64,000 nucleotides of DNA, from the NCBI GenBank assembly GCA_034679345.1, contig JAXDAY010000035.1:1-64000 (forward strand), written 5' to 3'. The notes under the pieces are model-generated. The model was not told the origin of the DNA. It saw nothing but the letters and a program-made list of their open reading frames with translations, and ran no database searches. This document shows positions 7,756-14,763 of the stretch, piece after piece; within the stretch, counting starts at the first letter, position 1, and every line of letters starts with the position of its first letter. Position numbers and translations under genes: made by a program. This stretch comes from JAXDAY01 sp034679345 (GTDB lineage Bacteria; Eisenbacteria; RBG-16-71-46; CAIMUX01; VGJL01).

Positions 7756-8766
7756 CTATCGTTGCGCCGCGGCCTTGCGGAGCCGTTCGAGGTGCTGGCG
7801 GAAACCCGCCATGCGCGCTGTGTCGGGATCGGCCGCGATCCCCCGCTCCAGGGCGGGGAGCAGAAGGGGCGAGCCAAGCAGATCGAGCGCCTGGAGGCAT
7901 GAGGCGCGCACGAGGAAGACCCGATTGGGGTCGGCGAGGATCTCGGCCATGGCTGGGGCGGCCGGCTCGTATCCGATCACACCGAGCCCGTAAGCGGCGA
8001 AGAGCTGGACTTGCTCGTTGGGATCGTCGAGCAGGCGGATTCCGATCTCCCCGGCGGCCTGCCCGGGGTGAAACGGCATCGACTCGGCGAGGTCCAGGCG
8101 GACCTGGAGCTCCCGATGATCGACCAGATGCCCCATCGACTCCAGCGCCGTGGAGTCCTGATTCACCCGCAGAATCCCCATCGCGCTCAAGACCGTCAAC
8201 ACGTTCTCGTCGTGGAGCTGGCTCCGCAAGTATTCCGCTTCGCTACCTGCTTGGCGCGCGGCGACGAGCTCGCGGTGCTTCAGCGCCGTCTCCCGCACGC
8301 ATGGGCAGAGACTCCCCGCCGGATCCATGGATAGAGCGCAGGTGACGGGATCCCGGGTGAACTGCGGAATGAAGCGATCGCAAGGAATCGCCGGGCCTTC
8401 GAAGAGCGGATAGCCGAGATCGGGGATGTTCCGCCGCTGCTCCTTGATCGCGAAGGAGATGTAGGCGGAGCGATCCTCGCGGATCTGGGTGCCCCGGATG
8501 TGCAGGAGCACCGTGTCCCCCGGCGCGACGCCAGCGGCCTTGGAGACCGGCGAGCGGTAGATCACCTCGCCCACCCGAAATAGGGCCGCATGGACCTTGA
8601 TCGTGTCGCCCGGCTCGTAGAGCCTCACTCCGAGATTCACGCCACTGAAAACATAGTCCACTCGGTCCTGCAGAACCCAAAGCGGCATGTAGATGGCGCT
8701 CCCGATGGCCGGCGCCAAGAGGCAGGCGGCCGACAGCAACAGGATGCGGAGAAGTCGCGGCATCAT
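7756..8766 (-). CDS. Secreted HEAT-repeat protein of unknown function
   Basis: 336 residues. An N-terminal signal peptide (RLLRILLLSAACLLAPAIGSA) is followed by a beta-rich region of about 150 residues (VLLHIRGTQI, AYISFAIKEQ) with cysteines (CPC near residue 155). A C-terminal HEAT-like segment follows: RLLDDPNEQVQLFAAYGLG and AEILADPNRVFLVRASCLQ are typical helix-turn-helix repeat units. I recognise no enzyme motif. It lies downstream of the C-terminally tagged secreted protein on the same strand, separated by a strong hairpin, so the two may share an mRNA. A GGGGG run lies 9 bp before the ATG. Confidence 0.6.
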   Translation of the reverse strand: MMPRLLRILLLSAACLLAPAIGSAIYMPLWVLQDRVDYVFSGVNLGVRLYEPGDTIKVHAALFRVGEVIYRSPVSKAAGVAPGDTVLLHIRGTQIREDRSAYISFAIKEQRRNIPDLGYPLFEGPAIPCDRFIPQFTRDPVTCALSMDPAGSLCPCVRETALKHRELVAARQAGSEAEYLRSQLHDENVLTVLSAMGILRVNQDSTALESMGHLVDHRELQVRLDLAESMPFHPGQAAGEIGIRLLDDPNEQVQLFAAYGLGVIGYEPAAPAMAEILADPNRVFLVRASCLQALDLLGSPLLLPALERGIAADPDTARMAGFRQHLERLRKAAAQR

Positions 8767-8783
8767 GATCCCCCCAACGGAAC

Positions 8784-8811
8784 AGCCTCCGATCCTTGCG
8801 GATCAGAGGCT
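8784..8811 (-). terminator. Strong hairpin between two secreted-protein genes
   Basis: A 12-bp stem, AGCCTCCGATCC (8784-8795) with GGATCAGAGGCT (8800-8811), closed by a 4-nt loop; one position is a wobble or mismatch depending on strand. It begins 25 bp after the stop of the upstream minus-strand gene and ends 17 bp before the next start. No U-run follows on the minus strand, so it may be a weak terminator, an attenuator or a 3' stabilising element that lowers expression of the downstream HEAT gene. Confidence 0.65.
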
Positions 8812-8836
8812 GCGCCGTCAAGAAACGAACTGCGGT

Positions 8837-9682
8837 CTACCGGAAGTTGGCCTTCACGGCGCCCCAAGTCGTGGTCTCGGAAGCAACCGGACCGCCCCTG
8901 AGCCAGTTGTAGCCCGTGGCGATGACACCGTCAAACTGACCGGTGATGCTGCCGGCGATCTCGAGGGTATTGAAGACGCTCCGATAGGTCCCGGCGTCGT
9001 AGAGAACGCCGCCGCTCGAAGGATTCGGCGACTCCTGACGGAAGGCCGTCGCGCCACCGCTGCGCGGCTCGATCGTGTCAGGATAGAAGTCGTTGGCCAA
9101 GAAGATGCTGTAGGCATCCAGGGAGTCGTAGTAGCCAGCGAAGATATCCTGGCCCGAGACGTCCATCGAGTAGCCGGTTCCGAACGGGGTGTCCTGGGTA
9201 ATGGTCCCAGCGCCGATCATGTTGGGGAAGCCATAGGCGGCCCCGTCACCGTAGCCAGCGCCGTAGAGGTAGTCCTGGCCGTTCAGCCAGACGCCGCCAC
9301 CGGCGTTGAGGTAGTTGCCCACGGTGTTCTCATCGGCGGGCGGGAAGTTCGGACCCCACCAGTTCTCGGTGGTGATCACGAACGTGACCGGGTAGTTGAC
9401 CGGATCGTAGCCGGCCGGGAAGTTTCCGCCGCCGCTCGGCTCGTCGATCTGGCTCACGACCGCGCCAGCCGCGGTCAGAGCCGCGCTGTACTGCGGAAGC
9501 AAGCTGCCAAAACCGGTGTTGGCTTCACGATACTGCAGAAGGAGCACATCGGACTCGCCCCGCAGTTGCGCCCAGCCCTCACCGATCGGGCCATAACCGC
9601 CGCTGCCGTCACGACCGTTCGTGAGAGCAAAGGCGCTCGTGGCCGCCAGGAGAAGCGCAAGACCGAAAACGATAGCCTTCAT
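8837..9682 (-). CDS. Secreted protein with C-terminal TTWGxxKxxFR tag
   Basis: 281 residues. A clear signal peptide (MKAIVFGLALLLAATSAFA) is preceded by AGGAGG before the ATG. The mature part begins with a strand pattern (SDVLLLQYREA, AALTAAGAVVSQID) that resembles ThuA or class I amidotransferase-like flavodoxin folds, followed by Gly/Tyr-rich sequence (LYGAGYGDGAAYG); no catalytic residues can be assigned. The last residues are SETTTWGAVKANFR, ending exactly at the stop. Two unrelated secreted proteins near the right end of the window finish with the same pattern, so this looks like a shared sorting or processing signal. Function is otherwise unknown. Confidence 0.65.
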   Translation of the reverse strand: MKAIVFGLALLLAATSAFALTNGRDGSGGYGPIGEGWAQLRGESDVLLLQYREANTGFGSLLPQYSAALTAAGAVVSQIDEPSGGGNFPAGYDPVNYPVTFVITTENWWGPNFPPADENTVGNYLNAGGGVWLNGQDYLYGAGYGDGAAYGFPNMIGAGTITQDTPFGTGYSMDVSGQDIFAGYYDSLDAYSIFLANDFYPDTIEPRSGGATAFRQESPNPSSGGVLYDAGTYRSVFNTLEIAGSITGQFDGVIATGYNWLRGGPVASETTTWGAVKANFR

Positions 9683-9880
9683 CGCAGAGGATCCTCCTAA
9701 CGTGGTTGTGTACCGTTCGTCCCAAGAACCTAGGATTCTCGAGACTGCTGTGTCGCCGTCACGGTCTGCAAGCCTTGCCGGCTGACGGTGATCTCGATGC
9801 CTCGAGATCCCCGCCCTCGATAGGGTTGAGTCGTGACGCCATCTAGTATACGACTCCAGATGTTGATCGTCAATTCGATT

Positions 9881-9911
9881 GGCTAATCGATTATTGGGAG
9901 ACTGATTAGCC
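9881..9911. promoter_or_regulatory. 8-bp inverted repeat between divergent genes
   Basis: GGCTAATC (9881-9888) and GATTAGCC (9904-9911) form a perfect inverted repeat with a 15-bp spacer in an unusually AT-rich stretch. The site sits between the divergent tagged secreted gene and the DinB-fold gene, 46 bp from the latter's start. It could be an operator for either; no regulator is encoded beside it. Confidence 0.45.
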
Positions 9912-9957
9912 GGCCTTGGGATCCCCCAGGCTCCATGCCGGGGGCGAGGAGGCGGAG

Positions 9958-10521
9958 ATGCTTCGATTCAGGGAGCTTGAGGCTCAAAGGGGATTTTCTC
10001 CCCGCCTTGGCCGTATGCTCGCCGCTCTCGATGACCTGCGAGAGGAGACCGTGGCGCTCGTGAGCGACCTCGACGCGAGGAGCGTCTCATGGGTCCCCTT
10101 CGAAGGGGGCAACAGCATCGGCACGCTCCTCACGCACGTCGCCGAGGCGGAGGCCTTCTGGGTGCTGGAGCGCGTCGGAGGCCGGCCCTTGTCGAGGGAA
10201 CGCCGGGAGCTCTACCGGATGGACACATACGGGACAGTGAACGCGCCCCAAGCGCCACAGGCGCCCGTCTCGTTCATGCTGAGCCTCCTCGCGGATCTCC
10301 GCATCGAGACGCGCGAGATCCTCGCCTCCCTCCGCGACGACGACCTCGAAGGTCGGCGCACATGGGTCGATCCGGCTGATCCCGAGGAGCGCGAGGTCTT
10401 CACCGTCGGATGGATCCTCCTCCACCTGCTCGGCCATGAAGCGCATCACCAGGGCCAAATCGCAATGATCCGGAGGATGCTCGGAAACCCGGGTCCCGGA
10501 ATGCGCGCCTCGACGCGATAG
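9958..10521 (+). CDS. DinB-superfamily (DUF664-like) metal-binding protein
   Basis: 187 residues from the ATG at 9958, chosen for its GGAGGCGGAG leader. Four-helix DinB/YfiT fold: the first helix pair ends with IGTLLTHVAEAE (His60), and the last helix holds HLLGHEAHHQGQ with His160, His163 and His164, the usual metal-binding triad. Family members include thiol-dependent S-transferases and many proteins of unknown role; DinB here is the fold name, not DNA polymerase IV. It is monocistronic, possibly driven from the AT-rich region with the inverted repeat. Confidence 0.8.
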   Translation: MLRFRELEAQRGFSPRLGRMLAALDDLREETVALVSDLDARSVSWVPFEGGNSIGTLLTHVAEAEAFWVLERVGGRPLSRERRELYRMDTYGTVNAPQAPQAPVSFMLSLLADLRIETREILASLRDDDLEGRRTWVDPADPEEREVFTVGWILLHLLGHEAHHQGQIAMIRRMLGNPGPGMRASTR

Positions 10522-10585
10522 CGATCGAGTCGATCCGGGGCATCCGGCACTGGCGGCGTCTCCCCACTCCCGGTAGACTCCCCCT

Positions 10586-12082
10586 GTGATCCGGGCGAAA
10601 CGATCCAACTGGAGTCGATGGATTCCGGCGCTCGTCGGGACCTTCCTCCTTCCGCCGGCCGCGGCTTCCCAGGGGCTATCCGCGCGCGAGTTCCTGACGC
10701 GCCTGTCCGAGTCGACGACGCTCGACGAGCGCACAGAGATCTGCAACCGCATCGACGCGCAAAGCGCGCCGCCCCATGTGATCCTCTACTGCCAAGCGCA
10801 TGGCGCGATCGTAGGCGGGCAGGACACGCTCGCGGCGGGTCTCATGCGCGAAGCGCTTCGCTTGTCGCCTGACTTCGCGATCGGCTGCGTCAGCTTCGCC
10901 GACTCCTATGCGGAGCGCGAGAACTGGGAGATGGCTCTGCCCTGGTATCGGCGGGCCCACGCGATCGCGCCCGATCGTCTCGATCCGCTCTACGGCATCG
11001 GCCTGTGCTGGCTCCAACGAGGGGAGGCGCAGGGAGAGCCGGCCTACCGCGAGGCGCTCGCCGCCTTCGAGAGGATGACGGAGATCGATCCCACCGGGGT
11101 CGACGGGTGGATCAACGTCGCCATGGTCCAGGCGACTCTCGGCCGCCTCGATCAGGCGGAGGCGACCTATCGCAAGGCGCTCCAGATCGCACCGGACGAT
11201 GTGCAGGTCTACGAGGGGCTCGGCTCGGTCGCCTCGCGCAAGGGCGACGACGAGGCGGCCGAAGAGGCGTGGAAGCGCGCCTATCAGATGGAGCCGAGCT
11301 ACGCGCCGGTCGTGACCGAGCTGGCCTCCCTCTACGGGCGCCAGGGGCGGATCCAGGAGGCCATCCAGGTTCTCGAGAAGGGCGTGCAGGCCGCGCAGGT
11401 CGGGCCCGCGGCGGGACGCCTCCGCAGGGACCTTGGGCTGCTCTGCCTTCTGCAAGAGAGAACCGATCGGGCCCTCGTTCTGCTCGAGGAGGCCGCCGTC
11501 CTGCGCCCGGATCCGAGGACCCTTGCCAGCCTGGCGCACGCGCGGTTGCTCAAGGGAGATCTCGAGGGCGGCCTGGGCATGCTCGCCCAGGCGGCGACGG
11601 CGGACTCCACGGTCGCGATGCCCTCCGCCTTCGCATGGAACGAATCGATCCGCGAAGGCGCTCCGGCGATCCTGACCCGGCTCGCTTCCCGCGGCCCGGC
11701 GGAGCACCCCTCGGGGGCGGCGGCGACCGGGTTCCTGGTGCGCCTCGCCCTACCCGATTGGCAGCTCCCCGAGGGAAGGCTCGAGACGGAAGCGGCGGCG
11801 CCGGGCGTCGAGTACGACGTCGCTCCCCTGCCGATCTACCGGGCGCTCGCCTCGTATCCCGAGACCGCCTCCGGAATCGACGGGACGATCCTCGTGCGCG
11901 TGAAGATCGACCGGAGAGGAAACGTCACCGACGCGCGCGTCGTCGAGGGCGGCAATCCGGCCCTCGAGTGGGCAGCGCTCGATGCGGCGCGCAACTGGAG
12001 ATTCCAGCCGGCGACGCGCGACGGGGCCGCGGTCGAATCCGAGGTCACGATCCCCTTTCGCTTCTCATCGGGATCGCGCTAG
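10586..12082 (+). CDS. Periplasmic TPR protein fused to a TonB C-terminal domain
   Basis: 498 residues from a GTG. The N-terminus has a signal peptide ending near AAASQG. Residues 70-330 or so are tetratricopeptide repeats; canonical units are visible, such as WYRRAHAIAPDRLDPLYGIG, AEATYRKALQIAPDDVQVYE and AEEAWKRAYQMEPSYAPVV. The last 85 residues fit a TonB C-terminal fold: YPETASGIDGTILVRVKIDR, then NVTDARVVEGGNPALEWAAL, then NWRFQPATRDG. In TonB this domain contacts outer-membrane receptors. Here it has no inner-membrane anchor beyond the signal peptide, so a classical energy-transduction role is doubtful and a scaffold role is more likely. Its 3' end overlaps the convergent GT4 gene by 18 bp. 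Confidence 0.8.
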   Translation: MIRAKRSNWSRWIPALVGTFLLPPAAASQGLSAREFLTRLSESTTLDERTEICNRIDAQSAPPHVILYCQAHGAIVGGQDTLAAGLMREALRLSPDFAIGCVSFADSYAERENWEMALPWYRRAHAIAPDRLDPLYGIGLCWLQRGEAQGEPAYREALAAFERMTEIDPTGVDGWINVAMVQATLGRLDQAEATYRKALQIAPDDVQVYEGLGSVASRKGDDEAAEEAWKRAYQMEPSYAPVVTELASLYGRQGRIQEAIQVLEKGVQAAQVGPAAGRLRRDLGLLCLLQERTDRALVLLEEAAVLRPDPRTLASLAHARLLKGDLEGGLGMLAQAATADSTVAMPSAFAWNESIREGAPAILTRLASRGPAEHPSGAAATGFLVRLALPDWQLPEGRLETEAAAPGVEYDVAPLPIYRALASYPETASGIDGTILVRVKIDRRGNVTDARVVEGGNPALEWAALDAARNWRFQPATRDGAAVESEVTIPFRFSSGSR

Positions 12083-13153
12083 CTCCGAGCTCCACTCCTC
12101 GTAAGCGTCGAGCAGATCCGAAGTCCACCGATCGACCGAGTGCCGATCGCGGGCGCGGTCGCGCAGGCGGCTACCGATCGCCTCGCGCTCCTCGATGTTC
12201 GCGAGCAGGCGCCGCAGCGTGGCTGCCATCGCGGCGGAATCTCCCGCCGGAACGCAGAGACGATCCGCCTCCTCGCCGAGGAGCTCCCGGATCCCGGGAA
12301 GATCGCTCGCCACGACCGCGCGACCATGGGCCATCGCCTCGAGGATCGAGTAGGGCTGCCCTTCGAATCGGCTGGAGAGGACGAAGAGCGGCGAGCCGCG
12401 GAACAGCGGCGAGGGATCGGCCACGTCACCGAGGAAATCGATACGATCGAGGATGCCCAGGCGACCGGCTTCGGCGCGCACCGCAGGCTCGAGCGGCCCC
12501 GAACCGGCCCAGATCAATCGACCGCTCCAGCCCTCGCGCTGGAGGATCGCCGCGGCCTTGAGCAAGGTCGATGGATCCTTCTGGCGCCTCATTGCCGAGA
12601 TGGTGAGGAGATCCTGCGCCGAGGCGGCCGGATGCGCCTCCGCGGGCGCCACGATCCCGTTCGGGATGCAGCGGGCGCGGTCCCTGGGGAGGCCGAGAAG
12701 CTCGATCAGGTAAGCGGCGACCGTGACGTGACGCGGCCGGGCGACCGCCTCAGCCAGCCGGCGCACGACCCGCGGCGTCCGCGCCGGATTGTGCCAGTGC
12801 ATCACACGCAGACAGCGATCCTGCCGCGTGAAAAGCGCGACGGGAAGCAGCGAGGCGCCATGGAAGTGCAGATGGACGATCGCGGGATCGCAGTCGCCGA
12901 GGAGTCCCTTCAGATCCGCGATGAACGCGCGGCGCGCGCCCCACGGACGCCGCAGGAGCCGGAGCCGCCAGCCCGCGCGGGTGAGTCGCTCGTGCCATGC
13001 GCGGGGAGCCCGCGAGGTGGGCAGTCCGAGCCAAGGCTCGTAGCCCCGGGCGAGGGCGGCGGGCGCCAGATGCTCCAGGTGGACGACGAATGCTCCGGCG
13101 GTGTGCGGAGAGAACTCCGCCAGATGAAGCAACGCCCGCTTCGTCGACCTCAT
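12065..13153 (-). CDS. Glycosyltransferase family 4 (GT-B fold)
   Basis: 362 residues from the ATG at 13153 (MRSTKRALLHLAEFSP). The acceptor-side Rossmann domain contains IVHLHFHGAS and VMHWHNPAR. The donor-side domain has LLTISAMRRQKDP, LIWAGSGPLEP and the diagnostic FVLSSRFEGQPYSILEAMA, with the family's EX7E-type glutamates and the nucleotide-sugar site, then VVASDLPGIRELLGE. It transfers a sugar from an activated donor to a lipid- or polysaccharide-linked acceptor at the cytoplasmic face. It has no membrane span. It is convergent with the TPR-TonB gene and follows the EamA transporter gene on the same strand. Confidence 0.9.
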   Translation of the reverse strand: MRSTKRALLHLAEFSPHTAGAFVVHLEHLAPAALARGYEPWLGLPTSRAPRAWHERLTRAGWRLRLLRRPWGARRAFIADLKGLLGDCDPAIVHLHFHGASLLPVALFTRQDRCLRVMHWHNPARTPRVVRRLAEAVARPRHVTVAAYLIELLGLPRDRARCIPNGIVAPAEAHPAASAQDLLTISAMRRQKDPSTLLKAAAILQREGWSGRLIWAGSGPLEPAVRAEAGRLGILDRIDFLGDVADPSPLFRGSPLFVLSSRFEGQPYSILEAMAHGRAVVASDLPGIRELLGEEADRLCVPAGDSAAMAATLRRLLANIEEREAIGSRLRDRARDRHSVDRWTSDLLDAYEEWSSELARSR

Positions 13154-13242
13154 GCTGCGATCCTGCAACGGGGGGGAAGCGAAGCGCAAGGGCGGGGGTG
13201 GCGGAGAGCGCGGACGCGGGGAGCGCGGATAGTCCGTCTCAC

Positions 13243-14139
13243 CTAGATCAGCGTGATCAGGAGAACTCCCGCCACCGCCAGCGTCGCGGCGAGCGACTTG
13301 CGCGCGGTCATCCGCTCCCGGAGGAAGGCGACCGAGAAGATGAGGATGAAGATCGTCGAGGACTGCCCGAGGATGGCGGCGATGCTCGCCAGCGTGTACT
13401 TCATTCCCGCGATCCAGAGGATCAGCGCGACGTAGGAGCCCAGGAGAGTCGCCGGGACCATCACCCTCCACGACGAAGAGGGCCGCCATGCGGATAGCAT
13501 CTCCCGTCGCTTCGGATGGACGAGGGCGTATCCGAGCAAGATGACGGCTGCCGCCGTCTGGCGGTAGGCCGTGGCCCAGAGGACCGGCAGGCGGTTCAAT
13601 GCGGGTTTCGCGATCACGATCCCCAGGGAGAGAAGGACGATGGCCAGGACCCCTGCGCCGATACCCTCCAGCAGCTGTGCGCGAGTCCGCCCCGAAGGGG
13701 GCTGGATCGTGCCCGTCATGAGCAGCCCGCCGCTGACCAGCGCCAAGCCGGCGTAGTCGTTCCATTGCATCCGCTCGCCCACCAGGAGGAAGGCGAAGAC
13801 CACGACCGTGGGAGCGTAGAGCGTGTCAATGATCGCCACGATCCCGGCGCCGACGAGCTGCAGGGACTTGTGGAACAGCGTGTCGGCCGCCGCGATGCCG
13901 ACGAGAGCGCTGAGGGCGAGGCGGATCGCGTCTCCGGCGGAAACCGGAGGCAACAGAGCGCCACCCGCCAGGACCACCGTCGCCACCAGCAAAGGCATCG
14001 TGAAGGTGACTCGGAAGAGATTGAGAGCGAAGGGGTGAATCGTCTCCACGGACCGCTTGAGCAGCACAACCGCGACCGCCCAGGTGAGAGCGCAGGCGAG
14101 GGAGTAGAGCGCGCCCATCGTCTCCGGGTTGTCAGTCAT
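13243..14139 (-). CDS. EamA/DMT-family transporter
   Basis: 298 residues with ten hydrophobic segments in two homologous halves, the layout of drug/metabolite transporters. Half one starts LYSLACALTWAVAVVLLKRS and ends GLALVSGGLLMTGT. Half two ends IFSVAFLRERMTARKSLAAT and AVAGVLLITL, carrying the family ER motif before the last helix. Likely inner-membrane exporter or permease for small metabolites; the substrate cannot be predicted. It lies on the same strand as the CYTH and AHSA1 genes, 28 bp from the former, so a loose operon is possible. Confidence 0.85.
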   Translation of the reverse strand: MTDNPETMGALYSLACALTWAVAVVLLKRSVETIHPFALNLFRVTFTMPLLVATVVLAGGALLPPVSAGDAIRLALSALVGIAAADTLFHKSLQLVGAGIVAIIDTLYAPTVVVFAFLLVGERMQWNDYAGLALVSGGLLMTGTIQPPSGRTRAQLLEGIGAGVLAIVLLSLGIVIAKPALNRLPVLWATAYRQTAAAVILLGYALVHPKRREMLSAWRPSSSWRVMVPATLLGSYVALILWIAGMKYTLASIAAILGQSSTIFILIFSVAFLRERMTARKSLAATLAVAGVLLITLI

Positions 14140-14167
14140 TCCCCCGCTCGATTCGACCGCTCTTCAC

Positions 14168-14680
14168 TCAGAGCAGATCCGAGTACGACTCTGCGATCCG
14201 CTCTCCCGCCTGAATCCCGAAGGCCGCGGCGAGCCGATCAATGGTCGCGGAGCAAGCCTCGGCGGGATGCGAACGGTCCACCACGGCCTCGAGCTCGACG
14301 AAGTTGCCGAGTCCCTCGACCTCATCGAGGTGAATGCGGACATTGTCGAGCATCCAGAGCTCGCGACGCTTCGCGATCGTCCGCCAGGTCCCGATCGCGC
14401 GATCCAGGGCGCGCTTGAGTCCCGTCGGATCGTTGACCGGCACGACGTCGTAATCGCTCTCCCGCGCTCTGGCCTCGTCCGCCCGGCGGTAGAAGATGAG
14501 CTCCGCGGTCATCATCGATCCGAACGTCCCGGTCTCCCGCAGCTTCAGCCGCCCCACGGGGACCCGGAAGTAGGTGTCCAGCTGATCGAGGACGCCGTGC
14601 GGCTCGGCAGCCAGTTGCCGCGCGATCGCGCGCGCCCGGTTAAGGTCCCGGTAGCTGGCCTTGATCTCGATGTTCTTCAT
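14168..14680 (-). CDS. CYTH-domain protein (CyaB-like / triphosphate tunnel enzyme)
   Basis: 170 residues. It opens with KNIEIKASYRD, which corresponds to the CYTH EXEXK start motif in the form common to CyaB-like proteins. Alternating charged strands follow: DTYFRVPVGRLKLRET, LIFYRRADEARARESDYDVV, VRIHLDEVEGLGNFVELEAV. The family forms an eight-stranded tunnel that binds triphosphates and two metals; members act as class IV adenylate cyclases, thiamine triphosphatases or inorganic triphosphatases. No helper domain (such as CHAD) is attached, so the precise reaction is open. Confidence 0.85.
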   Translation of the reverse strand: MKNIEIKASYRDLNRARAIARQLAAEPHGVLDQLDTYFRVPVGRLKLRETGTFGSMMTAELIFYRRADEARARESDYDVVPVNDPTGLKRALDRAIGTWRTIAKRRELWMLDNVRIHLDEVEGLGNFVELEAVVDRSHPAEACSATIDRLAAAFGIQAGERIAESYSDLL

Positions 14681-14763
14681 ACGAGGCGGGCAGATCAGCG
14701 TCCGAGACGCCCCATGAGGATTCCATCCGCGAGGATCGCTCCGACCGGATTCATTCTCCCCTC

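Noticed and set aside
12065..13765. A longer 566-codon reading of the GT4 gene
   Set aside because: The extra N-terminal 200 residues are antisense to the EamA-gene region and lack fold signals. The GT4 homology starts at the ATG at 13153.
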